Assembly (NCBI GenBank): GCA_034359265.1
Contig: CP136891.1
Location: 56,250,501-56,314,500, forward strand
Length of the DNA stretch: 64,000 bases
DNA from: Canna indica
Taxonomy: Eukaryota > Streptophyta > Magnoliopsida > Zingiberales > Cannaceae
Direction: 5' to 3'
Shown: in pieces, positions 44,716 to 55,435 of the stretch
Numbering within the stretch: position 1 is the first letter of the stretch
How the letters are laid out: every line of letters starts with the position of its first letter
Translations under genes and position numbers: made by a program
The notes under the pieces: model-generated
Database searches by the model: none
The model's input: only the letters and a program-made list of their open reading frames with translations
What the model was told of the DNA's origin: nothing

Positions 44716-46095
44716 AATCATTTTGAATGCAGTAACAAAAAACCAGAACAATATAACAACAACAAGTATGACACAGAACCTGATCAAGGCAATGAAAGAA
44801 TTTAAAAACAAGTCAAGCACGAAAATAGTGAACTAGATTTGCAATACCAGTAAGAATAAGTTCAAACTATATTTGTAAGCTAACCATAAGCAACATATAA
44901 ACAGCATATCATGCAGGAAATCTAAAACCAGTCAAGCATGAAACAGAACTTGATTGAGGCAATAAAAAAATTTAAAAATAAGTCAAGCATGAAAGTAGTA
45001 GATAAACTAATACCAATTTAATGTCTGTCATACTAAGATCCAAGCAAAATGAAGTCATGAACAACTCAAAGTATATAAACTAATAAAGGAATCAATCCAT
45101 CTATATTAGTAAATAACCAGATATTAGAATGCAGTATTAACAGATCCATGCAAGTAATAAATCATTTTGAATGCAGTAATAGAAAACCAGAACAATATAA
45201 CAACAAGTATAACACAGAACCGGATTGAGGCAACGAAAGAATTTAAAAACAAGTCAAGCATGAAAATAGTTAACTAGATTTGCAATACCAGTAAGAATAA
45301 GTTCAAATTATATTTATAAGCTAACCATAAGCAACATATAAACAGCATAACATGCAGGATATCTAAAACTAGTCAAGCATGAAGCAGAACTTGATTGAGG
45401 CAATGAAAAAATTTAAAAATAAGTCAAGCATGAAAATAGTAGATAAACTAATACCAATTTATTGTCTGTCATACTAAGATCCAAGTAAAATGAAGTCATG
45501 AACAACTCAAGGTAGATAAACTAATAAAAGAATCAATCCATCTATATTAGTAAATAACTACATATTAGAATGCAGTATTAACAAATCCATGCAAGTAAGA
45601 AATCATTTTGAATGCAGTAACAGAAAACCAAAACAATATAACAACAACAAGTATGACACAGAACCTGATCGAGGCAATGAAAGAATTTAAAAACAAGTCA
45701 AGCATGAAAATAGTGAACTAGGTTTGCAATACCAGTAAGAATAAGTTCAAATTATATTTGTAAGCTAACCATAAGCAACATATAAATAGCGATCATGCAG
45801 GATATCTAAAACCAATCAACCATGAAACAGAACTTGATTGAGGCAATGAAAGAATTTAAAAATAAGTCAAGCATGAAAACAGTAGATAAACTAATACCAA
45901 TTTATTTTCTATCATACTAATATCCAAGCAAAATGAAGTCATGAACAACTCAAAGTAGATAAACTAATAAAAGAATCAATCCATCTATATTAGTAAATAA
46001 ACAGATATTAGAATGCAGTATTAATAGATCCATGCAAGTAACAAATCATTTTGAATGCAGTAACAGAAAACTAGAACAATATAACAACAACAAGT
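44716..46095. repeat. about 443-bp tandem repeat, three copies
   Basis: Units begin with AATCATTTTGAATGCAGTAA at 44716, 45160, 45601 and 46044 (the last is partial), giving periods of 444, 441 and 443 bp. Copies are very similar, with small indels. No coding sequence. They lie upstream of the Myb-like gene inside the Harbinger element. Confidence 0.9.
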
Positions 46096-46096
46096 A

Positions 46097-46306
46097 TACT
46101 TAGGATGAGCCAACTTAGGGCGAAACCCTAGATCCGAGGAACAATAGCAAGCCAACTTAGGGCGAAACCCTAGATCCGAGGAACAATAGCAAGCCAACTT
46201 AGGGCGAAACCCTAGATCCAAGGAACAATAGCAAGTATACTTAGGGTGAAACCCTATATCCGAGGAACAATAGCAAGTATACTTAGGGCAAAACCCTAGA
46301 TCCGAG
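46097..46306. repeat. 42-bp minisatellite, five copies
   Basis: Five copies of a 42-bp unit, GCCAACTTAGGGCGAAACCC followed by TAGATCCGAGGAACAATAGC and AA, directly after the 443-bp array. Some units begin AGTATACTTAGGG instead. A 131-codon minus-strand frame with SSDLGFRPKLACYC repeats is a by-product. Confidence 0.9.
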
Positions 46307-46973
46307 GAACAAGATAACATTGCAAGGATATGCCGAGAACAAACAACACTACAGATAAAATAGACCAAAACCCTAGATAACATCCGATGAAAACCTTGCA
46401 TGACAAGTTCATACATAGCAACAACCGAAGAAGAAGAGAGGGTCGTCGGGCCAGATCTGACCGAGAAGAGAAGCTGAGGTCATCGGGCTAGAACTAGCTA
46501 AGAAGAAGACGAAGGGGGGATCATCAGGCCAAATCTAGCGGAGAAGAAGAAGAGGAAGGGTAGAAAGTACCTTGCGAGGAGATCTGGTGATGAGGAAGGG
46601 AAAAAGACACGGGATCGTTGAGCTAGATCTAGTTGTCGTCGAGGGCAATTTTTTTCGCCAGAGGTGGTCGAACTAACATGGGGATAAGATATTGAGGACG
46701 AGTGGTCGAACGCGTGGTTTTGTTCGTTTTTACGAAATGGGCGGAAGAGTTGCACTTATTTACAAGTATGCCACTGCCTGTTTCAAATTATTTTCGCGAA
46801 AACCCGAATTCTACTCCGAGTAGAATTCGAGCTTCATGTATAAAACTCAGTTTCACAAAAACCTAGTTTCGCGAAACCAAACCCGAGACTAGCTGCCAAA
46901 CACGATTTCAACACCCGATTTCGGTTTCGAGCGAAACGAAAACTCGAAACCGGGTGTAACAAACATATCCTAA

Positions 46974-47122
46974 ACATCTTGGTGAAATTTCGTTACTGAG
47001 TTCATTTAGCAAACCAAACCTTGGAATTGAATTAAAAAATCTTAGAAACACACTATTAAAATCTTAGAAATTAGAAACACACTATTAACCCTCCTTCTCT
47101 AGTGTGGTAATTTAGCCCGATC
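46974..47122 (+). repeat. element D 5' LTR, part right of the Harbinger insertion
   Basis: Begins right after the second TAA and ends with CACACTATTAACCC and CTCTAGTGTGGTAATTTAG, matching the LTR ends of A (CACACTATTCACCCC, CTAGTGTGGCCATTTCA). A short AAATCTTAGAAACACACTATTAA duplication lies at 47037-47090. No primer site is recognisable after it. Confidence 0.75.
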
Positions 47123-47139
47123 GTAGGACTGGACATAAC

Positions 47140-47554
47140 ATTCTACCCTCTAAATGACAATCGAAACCACACTAGCCAAGGGATCTTGACCCATGCCCCT
47201 CCACATTTTGATGGGAATAACTATGATTATTGGAAAATCAGGATGAACATATTCCTACAATCCCAACAAGTGTATAAGCAACCTATTAAGATGAGTGGAC
47301 CCAAGAAGAAGTAAAATTGATCAATGCTAATGCTAATGCTGAAGGTATTTGAATGCTCCTCATTGTGCTCCTTCAATAAATGAGCTTAATAGAATTTCAA
47401 CTTGTAAATGTGCTTGAAATATAGTGTTTGTAGTGCTTTCAAAATGAATGCCTCAATGGGTAAATGTGTCTAAATGAGTTTAAATATAGTAGATTATTAT
47501 AACATGTTCAACAAATGTGTTTGTAGTGCTTTCAAAAGCAAATGATTTTGTTAG
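47140..47554 (+). pseudogene. element D gag start, broken off by element E
   Basis: Reads HAPPHFDGNNYDYWKIRMNI (about 47197-47256), typical of copia UBN2 gag, then after a frameshift DEWTQEEVKLINANANAEG, and further INELNRISTCK. After about 47420 only degenerate text with a repeated GTGTTTGTAGTGCTTTCAAAA phrase remains, up to the LTR of element E. Confidence 0.75.
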
Positions 47555-48511
47555 TGTTGGCTTTTATGTGTTGGCTATATTTGGTAAAAATATTCTAGGT
47601 TATTCTCAGTTAAATGGACAATCACAACTATGAGGAGTTCTGCTTATTGAAGACAATTACAACTGTGTGAGGACAGTTTTAACTGCTCCTGCAAACTATG
47701 GATCTCTAGATAAGGATGTTGCGCAAATGATGACCTTTTGTTCCCAATATTAATGATGATTCTCTTTTATATCTCTGATATTTTTAATCATCATTAGTTA
47801 TATTTTTATTGCCTAATTAATTTTATGGGTAGTGGAGAGGTCCTCTTTAAATATCACCAAGCGTTACTCCTTTGATCTTTATGATCATTGATTTATGGTG
47901 ATTTAGAGCTGACTGTTTTGAATCGATTATTATTTATTTTGAACTGATGTTATCGGTGTTAAGTCAGCATTGATTCAGATTGATCAGTTGTCGCATATAA
48001 ATACTGGTGAAAAGATCTGAATAACCAACTCTAGTGTACGTATACTGTGTTGCCAATTATTTGAGGAGTTGAGACTGCTAAGTGCAAAGACGACAACAAT
48101 CTACTTCAATTATCTTCAAGCTAAGATGGTTGTCGGCTGTTAACTCACTACAACACAAGGACTGTGTGGAGGACAGTACTATGTGGCTGGGATGTCATAA
48201 ATAGGCAAGTTGGTATGTACTTGTAATAGTAAATAAGTTTTTGTTATTTCCAAATCACTATAGTACTGATAGTTGGATTTCAGAGTGTGAAGTCCTGAAG
48301 CTAGCATTGTTCTTGTTTATAGTTGATTGAGCGTTTGTCCGGTGAGTGCCACGTAGACTAGGTGACATGTGCTTTGTCACTGAACTGTGTAAATAAACCT
48401 TTGTGTTTGCATGTGATTTTTGTTTTGATTCTTAGTTTGCTACTTGCAAGCAGTTGCAATAGCAATTGCAACTGTACATTAACAGAAGTTCCCTAAGAGA
48501 CTATACTATCA
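47555..48511 (+). repeat. 5' LTR of element E
   Basis: Starts TGTTGGCTTTTATG (a second possible start, TGTTGGCTATATTTGG, is 14 bp downstream) and ends CTATACTATCA just before the primer site. The length of 957 bp is typical. It is unrelated to the A-F LTR family at sequence level. No second copy is available to fix the left edge. Confidence 0.75.
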
Positions 48512-48513
48512 AT

Positions 48514-48525
48514 TGGTATTAGAGC
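48514..48525 (+). promoter_or_regulatory. primer-binding site of element E
   Basis: TGGTATTAGAGC, two bases after the LTR end, matches the initiator-Met tRNA site with one mismatch. Confidence 0.85.
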
Positions 48526-48585
48526 AGTTGTGTTAACTTTTATCTGCACAGATCCTTGGAGTGTCTCTTTTCTTTTAGGCTCAAG

Positions 48586-50270
48586 ATGGAAGTAATACCT
48601 ATGGGAAATTCTACCAATTTTCCTCCTTTACTCATCAGAACAAACTATGCTTATTGGAAGGCTCGGATGAGAGCTTTTATCAAGTCCTTGGATGATCGTT
48701 GCTGGGATACTATAGAGGTTGGCTATACTCCTCCAACAATTGATGAAACTGAGCGCAAGCCAAAAAGCCAATATACTGAAGCCGAGATTGTTGCATCAAA
48801 CTATGGCAATAAGGCTCTAACTGCTATTTTTAGTAGTGTTGATCCCTCTCAATTTAAACTTATCTCTGCTTGCACTGTGGCAAAGCAAGCATGGGAGATT
48901 TTAGAAACAAATCATGAAGGATCCCTAACTCTTCGGAAGTCAAAAGTTGAAATTCTCAACACTAAATTTGAAAACCTAAAGATGGGAGAAGAGGAAAGTA
49001 TTCAAGACTTTTATGGGTGTATCAAACACCTTATGAACAATGCTACCAACCTTGGAGAATTTTTCTCGGAAGAAAAGGTAGTAAGAAAAGTTTTGAGATC
49101 CATGCCTACCAAGTTCGGCATGAAAGTCATTGTCATTACTGAAGTTCATGACCCGTCTACTATTACTATTGCCACTCTGATGGGTGAACTTGAAACCTAC
49201 GAGTTGGAACTGTTTGAAAAATATTCTCACAAAGAAAAGAGGAAAAATCTTGCCTTCAGTGCTACTGATGATGAAATCAAGTTTGAAGACTGTTCTGAAG
49301 ATGATGTGGACGTTGTATTTGGTCTTATGACAAAAAATTTCAAGAGATTTCTAAGAGCTAAGAATAAGCAAAACCAGAACTTGCAATCAAATTCGCAGTT
49401 CATACAGCAGTTTCAACCGTCCAGTTCTTCCACTTCAAAATCAAACTTCCTTGTTGGTGAAAATAGAAGAAATCAGTCCTCAGGACAAAAGAATGATTCT
49501 AAACAAAAGTCCAAAGGTGTTCAATGCTTTGAATGTGAAGGATTCAGACATGTGAGATCAGAATGCCCAAATCTACATAAGAGGGTCAAGAAGTCGTTTA
49601 CTGCTACTTGGAGTGACGATGATAAAGAAACTGACTAAGAAGAGCATGAACGAGGCAACTTTAGAGCTTTCACGACTTGTATAAGTGACACAATTAAAAC
49701 TGTCTACAACTCTGATGTAGATGATGATCACTGCAAAGTTCAATGTGTTGACAATCTTGAGGAAGCCTACCAGGACATGTTTGATAAATGGGTTGAAGTG
49801 GCGAAACTCAACAAGTCTCTCAATAATCAAAACAAGCTCGTAATTGAAGAAAAGAAGAAACTTGATGAGAAAGTTCAAACTCTTCAAAATTAGATTACTG
49901 AAAAGGAAGTGAAAGAATCCAAGTTGATTGCTAAACTTGACAAGGTAAAGAAGAAAGTTAGAATGATGAATTCTAGTGGTACTCTTAACAAAATTTTGAG
50001 CGCGGGAAAATCTCGTTCTAATCATAATGGACTCGGATACACTTGTTCATACCAGTTGAAACCTAGTCTCAACTGTCTACTCAATGAAGGAACTTTTATA
50101 GAGGTTCTTATAGTCAACAACAGCCTACAAAAAGAAGAGGTGATAGGGTGCCCATATTCTATTATTGCAAGTGCAGATGACACATTATAGCAAATTGCTT
50201 CAACTCTTCAACAAACTGAGGAGAAAGAATCATGTAAAAACCCTAAGACAAAAGGTTAAGCAAATCTGGG
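48586..50270 (+). pseudogene. element E gag
   Basis: The frame from MEVIPMGNSTNF (48586) runs to 49638. The UBN2-type gag region has TNYAYWKARMRAFIKSLDD and LRKSKVEILNTKFENLKMGE. A zinc knuckle CFECEGFRHVRSEC lies at about 49525-49570. After the stop at 49636 the sequence continues in frame with a coiled-coil stretch (about 49770-49960: LNKSLNNQNKLVIEEKKKLD), as expected for the long SIRE gag, and a decayed second knuckle near 50160-50205. In the family gag forms the particle and binds RNA. Confidence 0.85.
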
Positions 50271-51720
50271 TAAGGAAAACTGATATTAACTGTCATGTTG
50301 CTTTTATGTCAAAGACTCTTTCTTCCCTTGGCTCTTGGTATTTCGACAGCGGATGTTCTCAGCATATGACAGGGAGTCCGAACAATCTGAAAGATATTCA
50401 AAAATATGGATGTGCAACTGTTACTTTTGGAAATGAAGGACATGGGAACGTTGTAGGAGTTGGAACTCTCAATGTTCCAGGAATTCCTAATCTTGAAAAT
50501 GTCCTAGATGTAGAAGGTCTCAAGGCAAACCTTGTGAGTATAAGTCAACTGTGTGATCAAAATTTAAATGTTCAATTAACCAAAAATAGTTGCAAGGTTT
50601 TTGATAAGGATGGTGATTGTATCCTAGAAGGGAACAGATCAAGAGACAACTGTTACAAAATTGTCTACTCATCTATCTGTCTTTCAGTTGTTTCTCCTGA
50701 CATTAATCTATGGCATCGACGGTTAGGCCATGTTAATTACAAAGATCTCAAGAAACTTGTAAATGGTGGAGCTGTCAGAGGAATTTCTAAACTTTCTGGA
50801 GAACCTAAAGCTGTATGTGGTCCTTGTCAAGAAGAAAAACAAACAAGGCAGTCTCATCAACAGCTACAACTAGTTGCTACTTCAAGACCTCTAAAGCTTA
50901 TTCATCTGGACCCAGTTGGTCCCATGCAATTGGAAAGTATTTAAGGTAAAAAGTACATTCTTGTTTGTGTTGGTAAATTCTCTCGTTTTACTTGGACAAA
51001 AATTTTAAGAGAGAAGTCAAGTGCTTTTAACAATTTCAAATCTCTTTGCTTAAGGCTCCAAAATTAGCAGGAACTTTCTATTAAGAAAGTGATCAGAATA
51101 AGGAGTGATTACGGAAGAGAATTTGAGAATGTTTCTTTCTCTGAATTCTGTGATGAAAATGGTATATTGCATGAATTCTCTGCTCCCAATACTCCTCAAC
51201 AGAATGGTGTAGTAGAAAGAAAGAACCATACTATCCAGAAGATGACTTGTGTAATGCTAAATTCCAAGCACATCTTTGAGAAATTTTGGGCTGAAGCCAT
51301 CAACACAGCCTGCTACATCATTAATCGAGCTTATCTCATACCAAGATCTACTAAAACTCCTTATGAATTATAGAATGGTAGAAAACCTAACCTTACATAT
51401 TTTCATATTTTTGGTAGCAGGTGCTATGTTCTGAATAATAGGAAATATCTTGGTAAAATACAAAGCAAAAGTGACGAAGTCATATTCCTTGGCTATTCCA
51501 CAAATAGCAAGGCCTACCAAGTCTACAACAAATGCACTCAAACTGTGATGGAGTCACCAAATGTGAAGGTTGATGACTCTCAAATCTGTTAAACTCTAAT
51601 GGCTAATGAGAAGGTAGTTTCAACTGTTGATAAGACCGCCCAAAATTCCTCCAAGACCACTAAACAGATAGTCGAAACTATTGATACAACTGACAGGAAG
51701 ATGAAAGTAATGACCCAAGA
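50270..51720 (+). pseudogene. element E protease and integrase
   Basis: Protease: SWYFDSGCSQHMTGSPNNLK (about 50335-50390) and the VPGIPNLENVLDVEGLKANL segment. GAG-pre-integrase: INLWHRRLGHVNYKDLKKLV and CGPCQEEKQ (about 50700-50840), keeping the HHCC pattern. Integrase core: VGKFSRFTW replaces the usual VDDFSRFTW, so the first catalytic Asp is lost; SDYGREFEN keeps the second Asp; TPQQNGVVERKNHT keeps Glu. Stops occur near 50942, 51065, 51372 and 51590. Confidence 0.85.
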
Positions 51721-52966
51721 GACGAAAAATTAGCAAGAACTCTCAAGAATCATCCTTTGCAAAATGTGATTGAAGATGTATATGATGGAGTTAAGTCCAG
51801 GAATCAATCCAAGAAAAATCACCAGGATATGATCAGATACTCTTGCTACACTTCCACTGTTGAACCCAAAATTGTTGAGGAAGCTTTGAAAGATGAAATT
51901 TGTATCTCTGCTGTGCAAGAGGAGTTACAATAGTTCATCAAAAATGATGTATGAGAAGTTGATCCAAGACCTAAAGATATCAATGTGGTTGGAACAAAAT
52001 GAGTTTTCAAGAGCAAGACTGATGAAGGGAACATCACAAGAAATAAGGCAAGACTTGTTGCTCAAAGGTTTAATCAAATTGAAGGACTAGACTATGATGA
52101 AATCTTTGCACCAGTTACAAGACTAGAATTCATCAGACTGCTTCTTGCCCTATCCTGCTGTATGAAGTTCAAACTGGTCCAGATGGACGTTAAAACTGCA
52201 TTTTTGAATGGGTTTCTCAATAAAGAAGTCTATGTTGAATAGCCCAAAGACTTTGAAGATTCTACTCATCTTGACCATGTTTACAGACTAAAGAAAGCTC
52301 TTTATGGGCACAAATAAGCACCTAGAGCTTGGTATGAGAAACTCACCCAGTTTATGCTTTCGAAAGGTTACAAAAGAGGAAGTGCAGACCATACCCTGTT
52401 CATCAAAAGGAAGGAGTCTCAACTGGTAATTGCTCAAATTTATGTTGATGATATTATTTTCGGTTCAACCTATGAAATTTATGTTAAACAATTTATGGAC
52501 GACATGAAATTTGAGTTTGAGATGAGCATGGTTTGAGAAATGAATTATTTTCTCAATCTCCAGGTGAAGCAATCTAAAGAAGGGATATTAGTAAGTATGC
52601 AAGGAATCTGATTCACAAGTTTGGACTGGATAATTTTAAGGCAGTTAGAACTCCTATCTCTACTCATGATTAACTGAGCAAAGATGAAAATGACAAGAAT
52701 ATTGATCCCAGTTTATACAGGAGTATGATTGGCAGTCTTTTGTATTTAATGAACTGCTAGCAAACCTGACCTATGTTTCAGTGTTGGATTATGTGCTAGA
52801 TATCAAGCTAATTCAAAGGAGTCTCATCTTTAGACAGTTAAACGGATTCTAAAATATGTTAAAGGTACTCTAGATTTTGGTCTTTGGTATTCTATTGAAT
52901 CTAAACCCTGTATAGTAGGATATATTGATGCAGATTGGGCTAGTAATATTGATGATAGAAAGAGTA
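51721..52966 (+). pseudogene. element E reverse transcriptase and start of RNase H
   Basis: Readable pieces include DPRPKDINVVGTKWVFK (about 51962), LVQMDVKTAFLNGF (about 52180), LKKALYG...APRAWYEKL and the YVDD box in AQIYVDDIIFGS (about 52432-52470). Later come VGYIDADWASNIDDRKS (about 52915-52965), the start of RNase H, where the solo LTR F is inserted. Frame changes and stops are frequent. The matching remainder continues at 54625. Confidence 0.85.
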
Positions 52967-52971
52967 CTACA

Positions 52972-54619
52972 TGTCGATGAAATGGCCACACTAGAGGGAG
53001 GGTGAATAGTGTGTTTGCTAATCTTAAACTTAATTCTTGTTTCAATCATTTTCTTGATTACTTATGTTAATGCATTATTGGACTACTAAATGAATGTGGA
53101 AGCGAATAAACAAGTCAAGTAATCGATACGCAAAGTAAGCAATGCAAACACAATGATTTATAGTGGTTCAGCCCTAATGCCTACTCTACTACCTAAGCAC
53201 CCCGCTTAGGATTTTGAAACTAGTTTAACTAGATTAATTAGTTTCCTTACAACGAGGACTTTACACCGGAAAGTCTTCGCTCTAAAACCGAATGCACTTC
53301 CACACCCAGAAGTATCTCGCCTTCCTACCGAAAGCAATCTCCTACCACAACCTAAGGACAACTCAACAAATCCTAGCAAACTAGGTTTACAATGGTGGAT
53401 TTAAGCCTTAACACCAAGGCAACCACAAACTCAATCAAACCTAGCAACCTAGGTTTATACAATTGATATAAAATGAAAATAAACCACAAAATACACAAAT
53501 AATGGAGCAAATAAATAATAGAACAAATACTTAGCTCCAAAGAAAACTCACTAGTCCTCTTGATGCCTCAAGATAATGAATCGGTGAAGCTTGAAGGCTA
53601 AATCAAGGAGTGGAGATCAAAACTAGGGTTCTTTGCAAGGATGGCTCAATGAAGGCTTGTAGAGATGCTTAGGATCACACTTTGAGGCTTGGAAGCATCA
53701 ACAACCATGTGGGAGAGAGTTTTGGGTGGGTATTTATAACCCCCCAAACTCAAGGTGTCGTCAACGGGCATTTTTTTGCCTGTTGGCGATGCCCGGTCGC
53801 TTGCCAGTCGACCGACCGAACGACCGCCGAGCGACCGAAGGAATTTTGCCCATTCTGGACATCGTTCGGTTGATCGAAATGTCTTCTGCCCATTTTCACT
53901 TTCTGCCGGTCGATCGAATCTGGGCAAGGCTGAATTCTTTTGCTTGTTTATTTTTTTGCTCGTTTGTTCGTTTCTGGGCTTCATCTTCACTAAGTCTACT
54001 TATATAATATTTCTTAACTTTAAGTTAAATAACTTTAAAACATTTGGATTATCCCTCATTTGGATTCAATAAAAATATCTAAAAAAATTAAAATCCTTAA
54101 GAATCAAAATCTAACTTTTGGGGTCTAGTACCAATTTCTGAAAAATTAAAATTTTATAATCTTCCGGTTCAAATATGGGTAGGCTAAAGACTTCCAAAAA
54201 ATCCATAAAAATATCTTGTTATCTAGTTTTTACCTAAGGAACAATTATCAGCATTTTTGGTGCCAAGAAAATATCTAGGTTATATAGCCCTCCAAGGATC
54301 TCCCTAGGCTCAGTGAATTTCAGGACCTTTTCTAATTTTCCAAGTTTCCGTGTTTTGGGGTTCGGATTTAGTTTTTGGATTTCTTTGCATCATCATGAGG
54401 ATTTACAACACATTCTAGACACCCTAAACTTAACTCTATCTTCCCGACGAAATCCAAGCGACGACGAGCATCCTTGCCGATTTCTTTGATTTTTTCGATC
54501 GGGGACGTTGAGCGCTACCTGATATGAAACCTGAAAATAATTCTCTATGAAATATTAGTTCCATGTTTGTTATCATCAAAATCGAGATTAAGACCAAGAT
54601 AGAAAACCTTAGGCCAACA
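52972..54619 (-). repeat. solo LTR F (A/B/C family) inside element E RNase H
   Basis: A 1648-bp segment flanked by perfect CTACA repeats (52967-52971, 54620-54624). On the minus strand it starts TGTTGGCCTAAGGTTTTCTA and ends GGCCATTTCATCGACA. The first about 65 bases differ from the LTR of element A at only a handful of positions. It has the GGTCGACCG palindrome cluster at 53790-53940 and the TTTATAGTGGTTCAGCC phrase near 53157. Deleting it plus one CTACA rejoins the RNase H frame. Confidence 0.92.
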
Positions 54620-54624
54620 CTACA

Positions 54625-55034
54625 GGTGGTTGTTTTTATGTTGGTTCAAATCTGGTGGCTTGGTTAAGTAAATTAAAAAGCAAAATTCTATTTCTTTTTC
54701 TTCAGTAGAAGTAGAATATTTGGTAGCAGGCAGTTGTAGCACACAGTTGATTTGGATGAGGAATATTCTATTAGGTTATGGTTTCAAACATGAGGAAATG
54801 ATTCTATATTATGATAATATTAGTGCTATAAATATCTCAAAGAACCTTGTTATGCATTCTCGCACTAAACACATTGATATTCGTTTTCATTACATCAGAG
54901 AGTTAGTTGAAAGAAAGGAGTTGCAACTAGAATACATTTCTACATATAGACAAGTTACAGATATTTTCACAAAGGCATTGAATGGAGAAAGATTTGAGCA
55001 GTTGAGATATGCTCTAGGACTTTGTGTCATATGA
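54625..55034 (+). pseudogene. element E RNase H, remainder
   Basis: Continues RNase H after the solo LTR with GGCFYVGSNLVAWLSK, then (54720-55034) IWMRNILLGYGFKHEEMILY, YDNISAINISKN, RTKHIDIRFHYIREL and a DIFTKAL segment, the classic copia RNase H end. One frameshift lies near 54675-54720. A run of A (about 55052-55069) follows the stop. Confidence 0.88.
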
Positions 55035-55435
55035 CGCAATTTTTTTTACTTAAAAAAAAAAAAAAAAAAGGTGGAAAATTAAAAAGCCTTGTGGTTTTTA
55101 TTATTTATTTCCCCACTTACCTTGTTCATTGAAGGTTGACGAATATTCCCTCAATTTCGGCCAGCGTTTTATTTATTTACTCCACTACTTATTGCTCATT
55201 GAAGGCAAAAATGATGAAGATTCCCTCAAATTTTGGCGGGAGGACTAAAAAGTTATTGCACTCCTTTTATGAAGACCCGCATGTGTGATCCAATTTATTG
55301 GAATTCCTTGTTATATGCCCTAATTAAAACCTCTTGGCATTACAACTTGGCTCATCTTCTCAAGTGGTAACAGACGATTTTCTCCTCAACTCGACTTCTC
55401 AACTTCTTCTCATCTTTTAAATAGAAGATTCAAAG
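55035..55435 (+). other. spacer between pol and downstream ORF of element E
   Basis: AT-rich. Contains a short duplicated phrase (CTCATTGAAGG with GATTCCCTCAA, about 55125-55230) and a TCTTCTCATCTTTTAAATAG stretch before the ORF start. It could act as leader or promoter of the downstream ORF; nothing specific is recognised. Confidence 0.4.

Larger units (their letters stand above)
39700..46970 (-). mobile_element. PIF/Harbinger transposon (7271 bp)
   Basis: Flanked by TAA on both sides (39697-39699, 46971-46973). The ends are degenerate inverted repeats: the tips GGGCGCATTCATTTG and GGATATGTTTGTTAC (right end reversed) share GG and T positions, and a better core TTTTCGTTTCG plus GAAACCGAAAT follows about 30 bp inside. 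On the minus strand it encodes a Myb/SANT-like protein, a DDE transposase and a GRF zinc-finger protein. It also contains a host proteasome-gene fragment and several tandem repeats. It lies inside the LTR of element D. Nonsense mutations in both main ORFs suggest it can no longer drive its own movement. Confidence 0.9.

Noticed and set aside
44716..46306. Centromeric or telomeric satellite
   Set aside because: Only three and five units, confined within the borders of one transposon.
46021..46416. 131-codon minus-strand frame with repeated SSDLGFRPKLACYC units
   Set aside because: It is produced by the 42-bp minisatellite (42 is a multiple of 3, so the frame stays open). No known domain.
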